Shown: positions 25,015 to 37,800 of the stretch, piece by piece | Layout: each line of letters begins with the position of its first letter | Position numbering within the stretch: the stretch's first letter is position 1 | Origin: Turbatrix aceti | Lineage: Eukaryota > Nematoda > Chromadorea > Rhabditida > Panagrolaimidae | Assembly (NCBI GenBank): GCA_963969345.1 | Contig: OZ017768.1 | Span: forward strand, 10,394,193 to 10,458,192 | Length of the DNA stretch: 64,000 nucleotides | Reading direction: 5' to 3' | Program-made: the position numbers and the translations under genes | The notes under the pieces: generated by a model | Seen by the model: the letters and a program-made list of their open reading frames with translations, nothing else | The model's database searches: none | What the model was told of the DNA's origin: nothing

Positions 25015-25105
25015 TTTCATGATTTTATTTATTTATTTATTTCACCATTACTCAGTGGTTAGTTATCATTAGACCAGATGTTAGGAGGCACAACTTTCAT
25101 GATTT
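25015..25105 (-). mobile_element. Short retroposon insertion with 11-bp target-site duplication
   Basis: Read on the minus strand, this is a 5'-truncated unit ending in a (AAAT)n tail. It shares the stem GTGCCTCCTAACATCTGG and CCACTGAGTAATGGTG with the copy at 47920-48035. The direct repeat TTTCATGATTT flanks it at 25015-25025 and 25095-25105. This is the signature of non-LTR (LINE or SINE) retroposition. Confidence 0.7.
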
Positions 25106-25823
25106 ATTTATTAGTAATGTGTGTACATAATACTATAGTTTTATGGGAATGTTTAGTACAGATACCAACCTCAAAAATTTCCCATACGCCGTATTTTATC
25201 GAAATTAGATGTGGACGGGAAGGCCATCAATCGGCAGGTGTCCAGAAGTTGAGAAAACGATTTTTTCCCCATTTTTCGAGTTTTTTGTCTTTTGCGCCAG
25301 GGTGAACTGTGTTTTATGGTTTGTTTTGGACTGTGATAGAGCTGCTAACCAGATGAATCAAATTGGTAACAAAACTGCCGTCTCGGGCACTTTTTGGCGA
25401 GTATAGAACCCCAAATCCATAAAAAAAAAGTATATTTTGCCAATGGCAGAAACTAATTTACAAATTATGGGTAGCTGTTACGGCTTCAGCAATTTTCGAC
25501 GTCAAATGTTCAAATTGTTTCAAAAATTCTACAAGGGTATCTTATCACGAGAAATCGACTGCTGTATTTACTTTTCTCAAAAAAAATCTGCAGTGGGCAA
25601 TAAATATAAAAGCCCAAAAATTAATTTTTTGACATTTGGCTAAAACGTATAGGTCTGATTATGCCTGGTTGAAACAACCTGTAAAACATGCACACCATGT
25701 CAATGTCATTGAACGACATGTAGGCAATGTAATTTATAATACGTTGCTAAAGTTGTAAGAATACCTTGAAACGGGGATCAAAATATTATAATACAAATAC
25801 AAAAAAAGAGCTTTATTGGGAAG

Positions 25824-26772
25824 ATCTAAAACCGCAATACACAAATTAAAAAAAAACCAAAATCTGTAGTTTTTAGGCTTCTGGAAGGTTTTGATACAAG
25901 TCTATGCCATGCGCTGCGTTCATGAGCAAAAACGCTGAAAAATTTTTTTCCTGGGGTTTTCATAGACTGTGAACGCAATGTCGTAATCTGATTTTTTATC
26001 GTTACGCTAACTAAGTGCCCCGTAACAACAAAAAAAATAAAAAAAAAAAAAAAAAATTTTTAGGTTTTTTAGCAACCCGTCGATTTATTTTTTTGTTGGA
26101 AAAACTATGGTATAAATAGCCTATCTTTTCCCCCGTGTTTTGACGCGTCGAATGAGGTAATACTCAGAATTTTCAGAATCGGGCTTCATTACCATCCGCG
26201 GGCTTTTATGATGTGCACTCGAGATTGATTCTACATAGCTTTTCAGGGTTTTTATCTGACAATATTGGGCACCGCCACAGACATTGAAAAAACATGAAAC
26301 TTTCAAACACTGTAACTTTGTGGAACATTATCCGATAAAGAGTGCAACTTGCTTAAAGTGATCAGTTTTTTTGTCACTCGCAGTGAAAAAGCGCTTTTTT
26401 GCGCACGTTTTCTTGAATGCGTATCATAAAAGCCCGCAGATGGCAATGAAGCCCGATTCAGAAAATTCTGAGTTTTACCTCGTTCGACGCGTCAAAACAT
26501 AGAGGAAAAGATAGACTATACCCTAGTTTCCCCAACAAAAAAGAAATCGATGGTAGCAAAAAAAACAAAAAAATAGCCTAAAAGTGGCACTTACCGTAAC
26601 GATAAAAAAATCTGATTACTTCACTGTGTTCCCAGTCTATGAAAACACCCCTAAAAAATTTTCAGCTCTTTTCCTCTTGAACGCAGTGCGTGGCATCAAT
26701 TTGTATCAAAACCTTCCAGAAGCCAAAACTACAGATTCCGATTTTTTTAAATCTGTGTATCGCTGTTTTAGA
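25824..26772. mobile_element. Fold-back (long inverted repeat) element P1
   Basis: Two arms of roughly 370-390 bp (from 25824 and back from 26772) are inverted copies of each other around a spacer of about 130-200 bp. The outer ends read TCTAAAACCGCAATACAC and, on the other strand, TCTAAAACAGCGATACAC. No ORF of note lies inside. The spacer (26255-26365) resembles the spacer of P2. Sequence related to the element's end continues past 26772 into exon 7 of gene B. Confidence 0.75.
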
Positions 26773-26801
26773 CCCTACTAAGGGTGGGGAACAATTCTGG
26801 C

Positions 26802-29800
26802 TCAAAACATTTGTAAAAAAGCCTTGTCCTCGGTCCGAAATCCTGTCGTGGACTGCCTCTTAATCAAGGGCGCCGTAGAATCGTTGGAACCGGCGGAACT
26901 GTTGGAATTGGTAGAAGTATCTTCGGTATATCCTTCAGGAGTACATTGTTTGACATCAGAAATAGCAACGAAAACATGCTCAAGACTTGCACCTGTGAGG
27001 AAATAATCCTTAATGAGTTCGGGTTTGTCATTTACAAAATTGATAATTTTTTTGTATATATCGGATAATTTTTTGTCGGCTTTCGGAATTGAAAAAGTGA
27101 TGTTTGTACCGGTGACACTATCAAGCGTTGCATTTGTAAAATGTTCTTTCACAGCGTTATATACTTCTAAGATTCCATTTTTTAGATTAAGTACCATTTC
27201 CGTTACTGTCAGTTTTAGAATGTAACTGTCTGCATGATTACTTCTTAAATCTTGACTTGTGCCTTGGGCTCCTTTTTTGCCGCTTTTCAGAATAATTATT
27301 TGCGTGCACAGGGTTTCGCACTCTTCCATGGAGTGAGAAGAAAGGATCTCGGTTGTACCACTATTTCGAAGTCCGATGAGCAGGTCCCACACGCGACGAC
27401 GGGTGAGGGGGTCGATGCCAGCAGTTGGCTCATCCAGCATAATGATTTTTGGATTTGTTATCAGCGCCACACCAACTGCAATTCTTCTTTTCTCACCGCC
27501 AGAGCAGTTGTTGATGCAGTTGTTTTTTACGTGATTTAGTTTCAATAATTCGAACAACGAATGTACGCATGTTTGAACGTCGACCCGGCCGCTTAGTCGG
27601 CAGAAAAGTGTCAACGTTTCTTTAACTGATAAATCGCCGAGAAGAACGTTGTGCTGCGGACAGTATCCAAACTTGGGGTAATTATAGACGTTGAAAAAAT
27701 TAATTACACTTCGATTATCAACGACTGCTTCTCCTGAGGTCGGCACGCTGTCTCCGGTTAGCATGTCAAAGGTTGTCGACTTGCCAGCACCGTTCGCACC
27801 CAGCAAACCGAAACATTCACCTTCCTTGACTTCAAAAGTTAGATTTTCGACAGCTTCTTTAACGGGAAAAAAAATAAAACGGCAATAGGTTTTGCTCAGG
27901 TTATTCGCGGCAATAATGCCTTTCAATGTGTTCTGAAAAAAAACACATCCATAATTCAGAATATGATAAATATATAATATATTATAACTTTTAATTATAT
28001 ATATGTAATATATATATGTAATGCTTACAGATGTATGCTTTAAAAGTTCCTGAGACGATTTTGTAACAATGCTTCCGTATTCCTGTGCAAAACTGATCGC
28101 AACAAATAGCCCGAAGTAAAATATTGCTGCAAATAGACAGTTATAAACACTTTCGTTTGTTGTTGATCTATGTTCATCTTTTTTGAGCATCAGAGATGGG
28201 AACAGGTAACTTGTAAAGTTCTAAAAAAATTTTAGTCAGTAAAACCTCTTTATGTGACATCCTTACAAGAAACGCTTCAAAATTAGGAATTTTGAATTTG
28301 TCAAGAACAATCACAATGGATCCGATCAGGGCATTGTAAATTATAAGTGCAATAAATCCAATTGACGAGGAATCAAAAATCTTACCGGCGCAGAACATTT
28401 GCGAAATGTAAGCCAATCCGTAGAAGAAATAAGTTCCAGCGACAATGTGTAAATCGGACGCTTTGTAGGTTTCAAGTTGAAGATGAACAACGATTAACAA
28501 GACACACGGGATTGCAGCCAGAAGCATCTCTGACACATATGCCACAAACCAATAAACAGGAGTCGGTACGCCGGCCAGCCGATAAAGCTGTCGTGCTCCG
28601 TTTTCTTCAAATGAGTACAAAAATATTGGTGCTGCAAAGACGATCGATGTTATGACAACCGAAGCAAGTGCCGCGATGACGAAATAAACAAAGAGGTCTA
28701 CATCAAGTGACGATGAGTAGAATGTTCCTGTTATAGACCCCCCAGTGCCATTGAGATAATGTCGCGCAATTGCCTGTTGCACAATGAGAGGAGCCGTCGG
28801 AAAAGCATTTCGGTACAGCAGCTGATAGTGCGGGTTGCCGTTGTCATCCGTGATTCCCAACTGGAACCCAAAAGTAGGCTGCTTCGAGTACCAACTTTCA
28901 GACGTGTTCAACGCGTCACTTTCATCGACATGAACAAAATTAATGTTTGGATGCGTCATTTGCTTTTTGATGCCATTCAGATCATCCATGTACTGACTAG
29001 GCGGATCGACAAGAACAATGGTCATTTTTGGACCGTTGGCCAAATTTGTATCAACCAGATGTCGTTCAAGAATAGCATCAGGGGATGAATCTTTGACCAC
29101 TTCTGTGCAATTTATAAAATACCCAAAGGCAATCAATGCAATCAGCAGAACACACGGGGCACAGGATAGAACGTAGTGCCGTCTAGCATAATGAAGCCTC
29201 CGAAGCATCATTGCTAAAACTTGCCGTAAGGTATTCCATTTGGAATTACTTTTATCGCTAAGAACACGGATGACGTCGGACGTTTTGCAAGTATCTTCGT
29301 TAGGATTTTCGAGATTCGCGACTTCGTTTATTTTCTGAAACACTTGCTCCAGGCTGTTGACGTCGATTCCAAAGGAACTGATTATTTTTTGGTCCTGCTG
29401 TTCTTCTAAAGTTTTGAAAATATCAAGGATTTGTGTTTTAAAATCTAAAGGTAGAAGGATGACAAACTGGTTGCAGCTTTTTCCTCTAATTACAGCCGTC
29501 GGACAATATTGTTTGACCATTTCCAGAATGCTGTTTGCAGTAGATTCCTTATCTACTGGAGTTGCTTTCTCAGATTCAGCCAACACCACGGTAAGCAAAA
29601 ATCCAGTTGCAAAATTCTGTTTTAGAAAATCGATACTTCCACTGCTCATCAACTTCACCCTTGGCAAGGATGACCACCCGGTTTGCCACGGCTTCTGCTT
29701 CGTCCATGTAATGTGTCGTCAAGAGCACAGTTCGGCCGTTTTGAATTCTTTTGATGATCTGAACCATATTGTGGCGTGCCATGGGATCCATGCCCGCAGT

Positions 29801-32241
29801 AGGTTCGTCCAGCAGTATGATGCCTGATTCACCGATGAGAGCAATGCCGACGCTGAGTTTTCTTTTTTGTCCTCCTGATAAATTCCGCGCTTGAACGTTT
29901 TCTGATCCGATGAGACCGATATTTTCGATGACACTTTTCATAACTTCCGCTTTGATTGACTTTCCAGTTTTGATCGTGCCGTAAAAGTTGAGGTGTTCCA
30001 CAACAGTCAACAGAGGAAACAGCGGGTCCCACTGAGGACAGAAACCAATGCTGTGATTGACATCAGGATTCCCATTGTGGACAATCTCTATTTTTCCCGA
30101 AGTAGGGGTTATGAGTCCCGTAAGACAGCCGAAAATTGTGCTTTTGCCGGCTCCATTGTGGCCCAGCAGGCCCGTGACCTGGTTTTTATAAGCCACAAAG
30201 GATGCGTGGTTGACGGCGACTTCGCCGTTGTCCCAACGCTTAGTGACGTCGTTAATGATGATTCCTGGAGTCATATTACTGCTGATTTCTTCCTGTTCGC
30301 CAATGTAGTGAATATTTTCACGAGATTCCGTTAAAGTTTTATTGTTGGTTGTGTGCTGAAAAAGATAGGTTTTTATACATAAATATGTGAAATATTGCAA
30401 AACTAACCGCAGAAAGTTTTTTATCCAAGTAAAATGTCAGAAACACCGCTCCAAATACGTGCATCACCATAACAGCAACTGTTACCAAAAACGGCACGTA
30501 AAAGTCGTAATTTGCTAACGAAAAATGATCCTGTGCTAAAAATTGGAATTTGGTATATTATCTAAAAATGTTCTCAACATACAATAAAAACAGTGCAGAT
30601 ATAAATTCTCTAACGTTGCCTGTAAGGCCAAAAAGGGATGAAAAAGCATAATCATCGATGTCTTGAACGATTCAAAAATTGAAAAGCCGAGGGTGTAGTA
30701 CGATGCCATAAGCAGGCCATGATAAACAAAAGTCAATAAAATGGCGTAAGTTGCTTTGGATGTCAGTGTTGTCATACAGATTCCGGAATAGACAATGAAG
30801 TGAGCGTAGGTGAATAGTACGGCAAACATTGTTTTGTCAAAGACCTAATCAGGAAAAAGTTAGTAGCGGTGGTAGCAAATATTATATTTTATAATCATAT
30901 TATATTTAAAAATTTGTCAAACTTACCGGAGATTCCACTGCAAGTATAACAGAAAACACTGGGATACTGTATAACCATATTTTGATAGTTGCCGTGACAA
31001 AATGTGACGCGTAATACGTGTACCTCGGCAGACCCATGACGATCATGTACGAATGAATGCTGTTTTCCTTCTCAGCCATCGCGTGCGAAATGGTAAATGC
31101 CATTGTAATTCCAAATATTGCCAGGTAAAGGTACTGCATGATCTGCAGAAAAATCAATGTACCGCTAGTTCCATTTACCAGTGGTTGCAAAACTGCAACC
31201 GATAGAATCCATTCCGTTTTTGAGAAAAAAGCAGTAAAGGCTCGATTTGCGACGTATGAAGCGTAAATCTGCAGATCAAGTGTCGGCAAAACTGTACTTT
31301 GAAAAGGCGAGGGTCCAAAAAAAGATTGTCCAGCTTGAGTCAGGAGTATTTCATATTCTGTTTTCGGTCCAATTTTGAGAAAATTGACATCTCCTTGTTG
31401 CATTGAACAATCTTTGAATATTGTTTTATACTCGAAGGGGTTGAATGTTCTAAAAACATACTTCATTCATGCAGTTGTTTTCAGTTTAATCAGATTTTTT
31501 TGGAATCAGCATTTTCGATTTGGAACAAATCGAATAGTATAATACATAGCAGCTCATATTTATCACGACCGCAACCATCTGTCTTCAATCGATCTTTATT
31601 TTTTTGTTTACCCGTAGTACTTGTTCTCATTACCTGGCAAGTTCTCATCACGAGAGTAAAACCAGGAATGTTCTTTGTTGCAAATAATATCTAAAGTTTG
31701 AAAAGTTTATGTTGCAGAAATTATGCATCAACTGATTTTCTTTTCAATATCGAAATTTTTTACATTTTTTACATCTAAAAATGTGACACACAACCATCTT
31801 TTTTTGTTAGTTGCTTGTGTGTGCACAGCAAATTTCAACAAGTCAGGCGTTCCTTGAGAGAACGTGCACGCGTGCAATGTTGTAGAGCGCCTGACAAACA
31901 CACAATATATTTATAGAATAAAAAACTCACTCCGTATTATTATTCGTAAAGCTGCAATCAGAGTCAAACGAGTTTTGTACTTCAAACTTCAGCGTATCAA
32001 TTTTTTCGTCACCAATTATGTCCTCAACAATGTGGCCAAATTTGTAAATAATAACAGTTACAAAAGCCACATTCAATACTTCGACGATCGGCGAAAGAAT
32101 TCTTCGATATGTACATTTTAGTTCTTTTTTCAAAAAAAGTTGTAATAATTCAGCCGTTGATATATTTGTTGATTGAGTTAATTGTTTTAACAGTGGTATA
32201 TCCGCCTCATCCAGAGTTTTGTAGTCATTTTTGTCTCCCAT
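26802..32241 (-). pseudogene. ABCA-subfamily transporter with a +1 frameshift in NBD1 region (gene B)
   Basis: Seven exons match gene A: 32241-31931, 31449-30927, 30844-30583, 30535-30408, 30355-28267, 28220-28029 and 27932-26802. Exon 5 is 2089 bp rather than 2088: one extra base at about 29641-29660, after the Walker B (LLDEPTAGMDP) and H-loop (LLTTHYMDEAE), shifts the frame. The frame upstream stops within about 30 codons. Without the extra base the local text would read KGEVMSSG, closer to genes D and E (KGEVMCSG) than to A and C. Downstream, TMD2 and NBD2 are fully open with intact GANGAGKST, CSGGEKRR and IMLDEPTAGIDP. A stretch after the NBD2 H-loop (QIIILKSGKKGAQG) differs from A and C. 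It could be a recent pseudogene or a base error in a collapsed repeat. Intron 6 is 96 bp, in frame and free of stops. Confidence 0.72.
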
Positions 32242-33082
32242 ATCTTAAAAAACAAGAACACTCACATGACGATATCGAAATAACAACACGCTGTGAATTT
32301 TTCTCTTCTTGTTTGTTTTGTCGTGCGTCTGTCTTGACAACGTATGTATGTCCGTCGTTTGATTCGCAAACTTTCAATAGTATTTTATAAATATATGTTC
32401 GTTGGTAGAAATAAAATAATTCTATACAAATAATTCTATATGCATTTCAAAAACTAATTTTAGTTGAAATACAGGGATACAGGGATCAGAAGGGCAATCT
32501 TACAGAAACACTTATGTAGCTAAAGTAACTAAAAGCCCTTTTTTGGCTGTTTAGCCACTGCATGTCTGCAAAAAACAATGACAACGAAATCAAAAAACTA
32601 CACGTAACAAATTTGTTAGTTTGTCAATGGCATTTGAACATTGGTTTGTAACAACACTAATAGCAGAGAAAGTCAGATAAACTTTTATGCACTGACAGCA
32701 CTAAATTGACACAAATTTGTGTCAATCTGCCACTTTGCTGTACTACATATAATAAAAAAAGTAATACCAAAGAATATTTTCGCAAATTTTGTAATAATTT
32801 GTAGTAAATCCAGTTTTATATAAACCATGTTTTTTTTGTAAAACAAAACATTTTACTCACAACCAGAGACTAACACGGGCCTGTAAACAAATTTCGTTTC
32901 GAGCCGAGGCAAGTCGAAATTTGCCTAACGGGTCGCTAGGCAAATTCGGCTACTGATCACAAAATTGATAGAACTTGCAGGCCTCAACCGCAAACTGCGG
33001 TTCGCAGATAACAAAAAAATTTCAAATGTTAGAAATCCGAAATTATGTAACTTTCGGGACGCAAATGCGCTCAATATCGAAA

Positions 33083-33173
33083 TTTCATGATTTTATTTAT
33101 TTATTTATTTCACCATTACTCAGTGGTTAGTTATCATTAGACCAGATGTTAGGAGGCACAACTTTCATGATTT
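33083..33173 (-). mobile_element. Short retroposon insertion, duplicated copy
   Basis: The same insertion as 25015-25105, copied with the 8-kb unit, including its 11-bp flanking repeat. It is therefore not an independent insertion. Confidence 0.7.
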
Positions 33174-33891
33174 ATTTATTAGTAATGTGTGTACATAATA
33201 CTATAGTTTTATGGGAATGTTTAGTACAGATACCAACCTCAAAAATTTCCCATACGCCGTATTTTATCGAAATTAGATGTGGACGGGAAGGCCATCAATC
33301 GGCAGGTGTCCAGAAGTTGAGAAAACGATTTTTTCCCCATTTTTCGAGTTTTTTGTCTTTTGCGCCAGGGTGAACTGTGTTTTATGGTTTGTTTTGGACT
33401 GTGATAGAGCTGCTAACCAGATGAATCAAATTGGTAACAAAACTGCCGTCTCGGGCACTTTTTGGCGAGTATAGAACCCCAAATCCATAAAAAAAAAGTA
33501 TATTTTGCCAATGGCAGAAACTAATTTACAAATTATGGGTAGCTGTTACGGCTTCAGCAATTTTCGACGTCAAATGTTCAAATTGTTTCAAAAATTCTAC
33601 AAGGGTATCTTATCACGAGAAATCGACTGCTGTATTTACTTTTCTCAAAAAAAATCTGCAGTGGGCAATAAATATAAAAGCCCAAAAATTAATTTTTTGA
33701 CATTTGGCTAAAACGTATAGGTCTGATTATGCCTGGTTGAAACAACCTGTAAAACATGCACACCATGTCAATGTCATTGAACGACATGTAGGCAATGTAA
33801 TTTATAATACGTTGCTAAAGTTGTAAGAATACCTTGAAACGGGGATCAAAATATTATAATACAAATACAAAAAAAGAGCTTTATTGGGAAG

Positions 33892-34840
33892 ATCTAAAAC
33901 CGCAATACACAAATTAAAAAAAAACCAAAATCTGTAGTTTTTAGGCTTCTGGAAGGTTTTGATACAAGTCTATGCCATGCGCTGCGTTCATGAGCAAAAA
34001 CGCTGAAAAATTTTTTTCCTGGGGTTTTCATAGACTGTGAACGCAATGTCGTAATCTGATTTTTTATCGTTACGCTAACTAAGTGCCCCGTAACAACAAA
34101 AAAAATAAAAAAAAAAAAAAAAAATTTTTAGGTTTTTTAGCAACCCGTCGATTTATTTTTTTGTTGGAAAAACTATGGTATAAATAGCCTATCTTTTCCC
34201 CCGTGTTTTGACGCGTCGAATGAGGTAATACTCAGAATTTTCAGAATCGGGCTTCATTACCATCCGCGGGCTTTTATGATGTGCACTCGAGATTGATTCT
34301 ACATAGCTTTTCAGGGTTTTTATCTGACAATATTGGGCACCGCCACAGACATTGAAAAAACATGAAACTTTCAAACACTGTAACTTTGTGGAACATTATC
34401 CGATAAAGAGTGCAACTTGCTTAAAGTGATCAGTTTTTTTGTCACTCGCAGTGAAAAAGCGCTTTTTTGCGCACGTTTTCTTGAATGCGTATCATAAAAG
34501 CCCGCAGATGGCAATGAAGCCCGATTCAGAAAATTCTGAGTTTTACCTCGTTCGACGCGTCAAAACATAGAGGAAAAGATAGACTATACCCTAGTTTCCC
34601 CAACAAAAAAGAAATCGATGGTAGCAAAAAAAACAAAAAAATAGCCTAAAAGTGGCACTTACCGTAACGATAAAAAAATCTGATTACTTCACTGTGTTCC
34701 CAGTCTATGAAAACACCCCTAAAAAATTTTCAGCTCTTTTCCTCTTGAACGCAGTGCGTGGCATCAATTTGTATCAAAACCTTCCAGAAGCCAAAACTAC
34801 AGATTCCGATTTTTTTAAATCTGTGTATCGCTGTTTTAGA
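33892..34840. mobile_element. Fold-back element P1, duplicated copy
   Basis: The same element as 25824-26772, carried by the tandem duplication. Its right-end sequence likewise runs into the last exon of gene C. Confidence 0.75.
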
Positions 34841-34869
34841 CCCTACTAAGGGTGGGGAACAATTCTGGC

Positions 34870-37800
34870 TCAAAACATTTGTAAAAAAGCCTTGTCCTCG
34901 GTCCGAAATCCTGTCGTGGACTGCCTCTTAATCAAGGGCGCCGTAGAATCGTTGGAACCGGCGGAACTGTTGGAATTGGTAGAAGTATCTTCGGTATATC
35001 CTTCAGGAGTACATTGTTTGACATCAGAAATAGCAACGAAAACATGCTCAAGACTTGCACCTGTGAGGAAATAATCCTTAATGAGTTCGGGTTTGTCATT
35101 TACAAAATTGATAATTTTTTTGTATATATCGGATAATTTTTTGTCGGCTTTCGGAATTGAAAAAGTGATGTTTGTACCGGTGACACTATCAAGCGTTGCA
35201 TTTGTAAAATGTTCTTTCACAGCGTTATATACTTTTAAGATTTCATTTTTTAGATTAAGTACCATTTCCGTTACTGTCAGTTTTAGAATATAACTGTCTG
35301 CATGATTGCTTCTTAAATCTTGACTTGTGCCTTCGGCTCGAATCTCGCCGTCAGACATAATGGCCATTCGCGTGCACAGAGTTTCGCACTCTTCCATGGA
35401 GTGAGAAGAAAGGATCTCGGTTGTACCACTGTTTCGAAGTCCGATGAGCAGGTCCCACACGCGACGACGGGTGAGGGGGTCGATGCCAGCAGTTGGCTCA
35501 TCCAGCATGATGATTTTTGGATTTGTTATCAGCGCCACACCAACTGCAATTCTTCTTTTCTCACCGCCAGAACAGTTGTTGATGCAGTTGTTTTTTACGT
35601 GATTTAGTTTCAATAATTCGAACAACGAATGCACGCATTTTTGAACGTCGACCCGGCCGCTTAGTCGGCAGAAAAGTGTCAACGTTTCTTTAACTGATAA
35701 ATCGCCCAGAAGAACGTTGTGCTGCGGACAGTATCCAAACTTTGGGTAATTGTAGACGTTGAAAAAATTAATAACACTTCGATTATCAACGACTGCTTCT
35801 CCTGAGGTCGGCACGCTGTCTCCGGTAAGCATGCTAAAGGTCGTCGACTTGCCAGCACCGTTCGCACCCAGCAAACCGAAACATTCACCTTCCTTGACTT
35901 CAAAAGTTAGATTTTCGACAGCTTCTTTAACGGGAAAAAAAATAAAACGGCAATAGGTTTTGCTCAGGTTATTCGCGGCAATAATGCCTTTCAATGTGTT
36001 CTGAAAAAAAACACATCCATAATTCAGAATTTGATAAATATATAATATATGTAATGCTTACAGATGTATGCTTTAAAAGTTCCTGAGACGATTTTGTAAC
36101 AATGCTTCCGTATTCCTGTGCAAAACTGATCGCAACAAATAGCCCGAAGTAAAATATTGCTGCAAATAGGCAGTTATAAACACCTTCGTTTGTTGTTGAT
36201 CTATGTTCATCTTTTTTGAGCATCAGAGATGGGAACAGGTAACTTGCAAAGTTCTAAAAAAATTTTAGTCAGTAAAACCTCTTTATGTGACATCCTTACA
36301 AGAAACGCTTCAAAATTAGGAATTTTGAATGTGTCAAAAACAATCACAATGGATCCGATCAGGGCATTGTAAATTATAAGTGCAATAAATCCAATTGACG
36401 AGGAATCAAAAATCTTACCGGCGCAGAACATTTGCGTAATGTAAGCCAATCCGTAGAAGAAATAAGTTCCGGCGACAATGTGTAAATCGGACGTTTTGTA
36501 GGTTTCTAGTTGAAGGTGAACAACGATTAACAAGACACACGGGATTGCAGCCAGAAGCATCTCTGACACATATGCCACAAACCAATAAACAGGAGTCGGT
36601 ACGCCGGCCAGCCGATAAAGCTGTCGTGCTCCGTTTTCTTCAAATGAGTACAAAAATATTGGTGCTGCAAAGACGATCGATGTTATGACAACCGAAGCAA
36701 GTGCTGCGATGACGAAATAAACAAAGAGGTCTACATCAAGTGACGATGAGTAGAATGTTCCTGTTATAGACCCCCCAGTGCCATTGAGATAATGTCGCGC
36801 AATTGCCTGTTGCACAATGAGAGGAGCCGTCGGAAAAGCATTTCGGTACAGCAGCTGATAGTGCGGGTTGCCGTTGTCATCCGTGATTCCCAACTGGAAC
36901 CCAAAAGTTGGCTGTTTGGAATACCAACTTTCAGACGTGTTCAACGCGTCACTTTCATCGACATGAACAAAATTAATGTTTGGATACGTCATTTGTTTTT
37001 TGATGCCATTCAGATCATCCATATACTGACTAGGCGGATCGACAAGAACAATCGTCATTTTTGGACCGTTGGCCAAATTTGTATCAACCAGATGTCGTTC
37101 AAGAATAGCATCAGGGGATGAATCTTTGACCACTTCTGTACAATTTATAAAATACCCAAAGGCAATCAATGCAATCAGCAAAACACATGGGGCACAGGAT
37201 AGAACGTAGTGCCGTCTAGCATAATAAAGCCTCCGAAGCATCATTGCTAAAACTTGCCGTAAGGTATTCCATTTGGAATTACTTTTATCGTTAAGAACAC
37301 GGATGACGTCGGACGTTTTGCAAGTATCTTCGTTAGGATTTTCGAGATTCGCGACTTCGTTTATTTTCTGAAACACTTGCTCCAGGCTGTTGACGTCGAT
37401 TCCAAAGGAACTGATTATTTTTTGGTCCTGCTGTTCTTCTAAAGTTTTGAAAATATCAAGGATTTGTGTTTTAAAATCTAAAGGTAGAAGGATGACAAAC
37501 TGGTTGCAGCTTTTTCCTCTAATTACAGCCGTCGGACAATATTGTTTGACCATTTCCAGAATGCTGTTTGCAGTAGATTCCTTATCTACTGGAGTTGCTT
37601 TCTCAGATTCAGCCAACACCACGGTAAGCAAAAATCCAGTTGCAAAATTCTGTTTTAGAAAATCGATACTTCCACTGCACACAACTTTACCCTTCGCAAG
37701 GATGACCACTCGGTTTGCCACGGCTTCTGCTTCGTCCATGTAATGTGTCGTCAAGAGCACAGTTCGGCCGTTTTGAATTCTTTTGATGATCTGAACCATA

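Larger units (their letters stand above)
24174..26801. other. Intergenic spacer between ABCA genes A and B
   Basis: The 5' flank of A and the 3' flank of B. It contains a retroposon tail insertion (25015-25105), a large inverted-repeat element (25824-26772) and AT-rich DNA. It is essentially identical to 32242-34869. No gene is seen. Confidence 0.6.
20321..28387. repeat. Tandem duplication unit, copy 1 (about 8.07 kb)
   Basis: This unit runs from inside exon 5 of gene A, through A's 5' exons and the intergenic DNA, to inside exon 5 of gene B. It is nearly identical to 28388-36420. The offset is 8067-8068 bases across most of the unit and includes all non-coding DNA, which marks a recent event. 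A further partial copy follows (36421 to about 38690). Confidence 0.9.
32242..34869. other. Intergenic spacer between ABCA genes B and C
   Basis: Identical in layout to 24174-26801, at a constant offset of 8068 bases. It contains second copies of the retroposon tail (33083-33173) and of fold-back element P1 (33892-34840). No gene is seen. Confidence 0.6.
28388..36420. repeat. Tandem duplication unit, copy 2 (about 8.03 kb)
   Basis: The second copy of the unit at 20321-28387. It differs by scattered bases, the frameshift base in B, and a 35-bp length difference in an AT-rich intron (27933-28028 versus 36001-36061). Confidence 0.9.
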
